Part shown: in pieces, positions 59,776-64,000 of the stretch
How the letters are laid out: every line of letters starts with the position of its first letter
How positions within the stretch are numbered: the stretch's first letter is position 1
Assembly: GCA_028673005.1 (NCBI GenBank)
Contig: CM054115.1
Location: 192,270,370-192,334,369 of the forward strand
Origin: Tanypteryx hageni
Lineage: Eukaryota > Arthropoda > Insecta > Odonata > Petaluridae
Length of the DNA stretch: 64,000 nt
Reading direction: 5' to 3'
Translations under genes and position numbers: made by a program
The notes under the pieces: model-generated
Database searches by the model: none
Told to the model about the DNA's origin: nothing
Seen by the model: the letters and a program-made list of their open reading frames with translations, nothing else

Positions 59776-62354
59776 TAGATTTTATAGTAATAACTAACTT
59801 TTTATTTTATAAAGCATTGTTTTATATTTTACTGGATAGGTCTTGGTCCACAGCGAGGTTTAGCTCAAATTTCGTCAACAATTGAATTTAATTCACAGTT
59901 GTAAGAAATGAAAGCTAAAGAAAAATAACCTATAAATTTGCAGGGAATAAGTTTTAGGTTTAAATTCACAACGTATTTCAAGATACCGATGAAAATAAAA
60001 AACAAAGTTATCAGTTGAAACGAGTAACTCACGTGCGAATTTCATATCGGACAAGTGTCGTAACCGAAGCAAGAATTTATCGGAATGTCATAGATCCTGT
60101 TCCATTGTTACGGATTGGTTCCATCGATCGCGCTCCCAAACAAAAGAAAATAACTCTCTCCTCAAGGGATTCGGGTTGAAAATCACCTGAGTTGATATTC
60201 AGGTCTCACCGCTAGAGGGCAGTGGATGCGGGCGTAAAGGACGGTATGTCACGCAGGTTAACGAGGGTCAGAGTTTACTGGTTTCCACCGCGTTATATAA
60301 CTTTACTTCGACTATTTCGGAAAACCCCCCGGTAACGCTATCGATAAAGGTTATATTTCTATAAAAAAAAGTAAAAAATCATCGAGATAAATCGTAAGCG
60401 AAATTTATTTTTTCCTATTATGCTTCGCTAACATTTACGATAGCATTAAAATCCCGCGTAAATTGTTTGATTTTTTCGGCGATCGAGTGCCATCATTATG
60501 TGTCGTCGACCCCTACTTCGATTATTGACGATCTCGTAAATGGTGTACACAGAGAAAGGCCCTTCCTTCCCACCAAACTGCATTTCCTAGTGCTTTCGAA
60601 GGCATTAAAGGGTTTCGCAGGTGTGGTTTGCTCTCGGGATGATTTAGCATCACTCGAGAGAAGACATTGGATCGCTAAAGGCGAGAAATTGAGCGGTTTC
60701 CTCACGCGAACCCGTCCGAAGCAATATTGCCAATCAGGCTTTTTTCTGCTAGATCTGGCAGTTATTGTAGTCGCTTAGGGGGGAAAATTATCGTTTAGTG
60801 GGTAGCGGGAAATTTGGCATAAAAATATAAACTTTTGGCTTTTTCTGGCGGAGTTTGAGAGTAAAATGCGGTAAGGGATGCTACGTAGGACAATATGGCA
60901 AGTCAGTGGTTGTAAAATCCCAAACCAGGCTAGATAGTGACCGGAAGACTGCTCCGGTGGTGGGAAGGATTCTGCATAGAATGAGAAGAGATTTAAGTCA
61001 GGGCATTTCTCTTTTCTCGAGAAGGGTAGAGATGACCCTTGATTCTAAATAGTTTCCAGATGGAGGAGTTGGTTTGCACGCTAAGGGGTCAACCGGGTGA
61101 ATTTCGGGGAAATGTTTTTCTAACAATTTTTCACACCCCATTTGGAAAAGACAGATCGCTACTTATGCGTTAGTTTCACAAAGGTTGTCTTCGGATCAAG
61201 ACTATTTTTGAGAGTGCTTCATTGTCTTCTGGAATGTGACTGCAAGATATGCAGTTTATGAGTTACCAATAACTCGTTAGTGATTTCATCCGATATAACA
61301 TAATCATATTTTATGATTTTTGCTTAATATATTAAGTTAATTTTGCACTTTTTAAGGAGAATAAATATGGTTTCTGGAGTGATTGATTTAGTAAAACATT
61401 CAAATTTGATTTTCAACTTTTCTCACGAAATCATATTTTCGTGGCGTCAGATTTGCAGCATTTGGTAAGCCATAATTCAATTTAATTACTTTTTCATGCA
61501 GATATTTTCTAAAATACCTTTTAAAAGTGAACATTGTTGTTATTTATAAATATGCAGACATGATTAGCAAAAATTTGAATATAACCTAAAGATATTATTC
61601 ATTTTCAAAATACGATAGTTAAATTGCTCGAACTGGACGTTTTATTATTGTCGTCGGAATTCCGTTGCATTGGATATTAATTAATTATAAACGTAACGAT
61701 TGACTATAATTTAATTTGAGTGCATATTACGAAATAAATCGAACTAATTGCTGAATATTGCTCTTGATTTATTTTCTAAAACGTATTCTATTGTGTTGAT
61801 TTTGTAAATTTAAAATTCCTTTTTCCGAAATGAAAATAAATATCAAATTGAATTTATACGTTTTATAACCAATCGAGTAGTATCCTAAGTGCTGCAACTC
61901 GTTCCTTCAACTTCCCTATCATTTCATCGCCGTCCTTTTACGTCCTCTCTTCCCTCATTTTCTCACTTTTCTCCCAGTTTACTTGCCATTCCATTGTTTT
62001 TTCTGTTTTAATCACATTTTTTCTCCGATTTAGATGGGAAAAAAATTTCCCCATCTCTTCCTATTAAATTCATATATCTATTTTTCTCCCATTTTCCCCA
62101 AAACGACGATCTGGCAAAAAAAATGAGATGTGGAAGTATTTGTTTTTACTTTAAACTGACCATGTTGTTGTCACAAATTAATTAATCCTCTATTTGCATT
62201 AATGACTAAACTTGAGGTTGCAATAATATTATATCGGAAAAAGTCTTTAATTTCTTTTAAAATAGATACTGCATAAGAAATATAAAAATTGTGAGATTTT
62301 ATATTTAGTTTTCAAATATATATATTTAATTTTTAATTTTAGTAAATTCCACCC
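59776..62354. other. Unassigned; CpG-containing unique DNA (60050-61060) then AT-rich
   Basis: The frame at 60467-60778 has no family motif. The base composition at 60050-61060 is less AT-rich than elsewhere and could be unique host DNA, but no exon is supported. Confidence 0.4.
60209..60222 (+). promoter_or_regulatory. Sequence matching the CTCF core consensus
   Basis: CCGCTAGAGGGCAG fits the CCRSYAGRKGGCRS-type CTCF core at all 14 positions. CTCF is conserved in most insects, but one motif match by eye is weak evidence of binding. Confidence 0.35.
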
Positions 62355-63400
62355 ATGGCTATGAAAGCCGTATATAAGCAGAAATTTCAAATGAATTGGT
62401 TGCAGAATCCGCTTCTGAAGGATTGGTTTATTTATCTATCAGTTCCACCAGAGAGCACAAAAAACCTAAACGCAAATATTGCAATTATCTTCTCTCCAGT
62501 AAACTCTGATTTGAAAGCGCACGAAATTAAAGCAAAGCATAGGCTTTGAGCTGGTGAACTATCTAATTCTAGACAAGAGACTCTTAATTTCGTTGAATGC
62601 ACAGCTACGAATAAATATAAAATTCCTGAAGTCACGATTTCCTTTTTTATAGTCAAACATGGTATCTGTAGATCACTTGGGTATGATCTGTAAAACTGCT
62701 TTCAACGATTCCGATGCTGTTAAAAAATAATTTCTCCATAGAGCAAAATGCGCAGGAATTATACATCATATTTTGGAACCACATTTTAAAAATAAATTAT
62801 TAGATGACATTGCTGATTCGCCTTACTGTCTGATAATTGACGAATCTATTGACATTAGTGTAAAGAAGTATTTAGGTATAATTATTGTATGTTATAGTAA
62901 ATTAGAAAACAAATTAATGTCTACATTCCTCTACTTGGCATATCTTGAAAATGGTACTGAAAATACAATAGTTCTTGAAGGTCTAAATCATTTAAAATTG
63001 AATCTGTGCAATTTGAAGTCGATCGCCATAGATAATGCCAGTGTGATGTTTGGGGTTATTGCAGGCGTATATACAATGATGAAAGAATAACTTCTCAACT
63101 TAGTTTTAATTCGTTGTGTATGCCATTCATGAAAGCTTGCTGTGTCAACTAAGGAAACATTGCCATCTTCGTTAGGGTATCTTGTAAGTGAATCTTATAA
63201 ATGGTTTAGAAGATCTACTTCAAGGCAACTCGAAAGTAAAAAATTATATCAATCACTCATTTACAACAAAGACCCTCTAAAATTAGCTCAGTGCTCTCAG
63301 ACAATGTGTGTTTAAATTGAACGTAACGTCAAGCGTTTCTTGGATCAATGTTTAAAATTAAAATCTCATTTTTGCTTAATATAGAAAAAAGATAATTGTT
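62355..63400 (+). pseudogene. hAT transposase pseudogene, third family (N-terminal half)
   Basis: N-terminal half of a hAT-like transposase. A BED-like N-terminal region comes first (NWLQNPLLKDW, NSDLKAHEIKAKHRL, 62390-62549), with its Cys pair apparently lost. A damaged stretch follows (FVECTATNKYKIPEV and RAKCAGIIHHILEPHF). Then the start of the nuclease, YCLIIDESIDISVKKYLGI (62824-62880) with the first catalytic Asp, LAYLENGTEN, SIAIDNASVMFGV (second Asp), and after stops LVLIRCVCHS and SSLGYLVSESYKWFRRST. It ends near 63310-63400 without the dimerisation domain. Stops at about 62549, 63090 and 63130 make it inactive. Sequence differs from the two other hAT relics in this window. Confidence 0.85.
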
Positions 63401-64000
63401 ATGTCGCCGACCACCTGTTTTCTTTTTATAGCGTATATATTGTATAATATAGCCAATTTTGAGCTAAGTACAAAGAGTTAACAAAATATTCGAGAGCAAC
63501 ACCGCCGACTATATTAAATTATTAGAAGATCTCTTGTTCCTTTTACAATTTCTACTTAAGAAAATACTACAACAGACGGAGATAATAGGCCCATTAAGTA
63601 GCGGCCTCGCCATGTCTGTAACCGGCCACCGTAGGAGCCACCGTCGCTCCCCTTGGATCCAATTCCGCGGGATGCGTCGTTCCTGGAGGTGGGCGTGTGA
63701 AGGAAGGCAGAAGGGAAGGGGGTAACCAAATCCTATTCTGTCGCCTTGATTCAGTTCACGGACCAGAATTGCATTAGGCGCATATTTTCAGCCACAGTAG
63801 CATGCGTGAACACGCCTCGCCCATCGCCTTGCTTGGTGATGCCCCTCCAGTATCCACGTTTTGCCTCGAATGAAAGCGAGTCCATCGAAACGCAATCTAT
63901 GGATTGACTTTAAATGCGGATGAACGGCCTTTCTGGGATAAAAAGTGATGCTTCTAAATGAACGGATGATTTTATTCGATCTTTCATCCAACGTTTATTA
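63401..64000. other. Unassigned; GC-rich segment at 63595-63720
   Basis: GCCACCGTAGGAGCCACCGT and neighbouring GC-rich sequence stand out from the AT-rich surroundings. No coding or RNA signal was recognised before the window ends. Confidence 0.4.

Overview
This window is eukaryotic intergenic DNA, most likely from an arthropod, probably an insect with a large, AT-rich, repeat-laden genome. Evidence: spliced, decayed transposase genes with GT-AG introns, several typical animal transposon families (pogo/Tigger, hAT, PIF/Harbinger, piggyBac, Tc1/mariner-like, Helitron, Penelope, RTE, CR1-like and Jockey LINEs), tRNA-derived SINE sequence, MITEs, long (TA)n tracts and kilobase-scale purine or pyrimidine tracts. 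I see no convincing host protein-coding gene, no rRNA and no intact tRNA. Nearly every protein-coding signal is a broken mobile-element gene. The species cannot be named from the sequence alone.

Layout. 0.25-2.9 kb: pogo/Tigger-like DNA transposon with a spliced, internally deleted transposase. 4.1-4.7 kb: reverse-strand Penelope-like GIY-YIG fragment between two 111-bp direct repeats. 3.2-9.3 kb is otherwise low-complexity tracts and AT-rich DNA. 10.2-12 kb: two copies of an unnamed dispersed repeat (third copy at 38.4 kb) and a GTG minisatellite. 12.3-14.0 kb: 5'-truncated CR1-like LINE with a (TA)n expansion inside its reverse transcriptase. 16.6-26.5 kb: a nest of transposons. A hAT element holds a PIF/Harbinger element, which holds a full-length RTE retrotransposon; separately the hAT holds a 518-bp palindromic tRNA-SINE insertion. 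27.0-29.6 kb: Helitron helicase end and a piggyBac. 30.35-36.3 kb: about 4 kb of polypurine satellite split by a second LINE copy (31.6-33.4 kb). 36.8-41 kb: tandem repeat and two MITE-like elements with recognisable TIRs. 43.4-47.6 kb: a TIR element, a 322-bp fold-back MITE, and a Tc1/mariner-like transposase with a 91-bp intron. 48.7-50.4 kb: second hAT. 50.4-55.7 kb: nearly complete GC-rich Jockey-clade LINE with two overlapping ORFs. 55.7-62 kb: simple-sequence tracts and AT-rich DNA. 62.4-63.4 kb: third hAT fragment.

How parts fit together. The genes do not form a host pathway; they form mobile-element modules. The Harbinger carries its two expected proteins, a nuclease (HARBI1-like) and a Myb/SANT-like DNA-binding partner, in tail-to-tail orientation. 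The LINEs carry endonuclease and reverse transcriptase, and the Jockey also a zinc-knuckle ORF1. Target-site duplications I could read directly (10 bp for RTE, 14 bp for the SINE insertion, 11 bp for Jockey, TTA or TA for MITEs) allow insertion order to be inferred. Coordinates of decayed genes are approximate because frameshifts and stops interrupt them.
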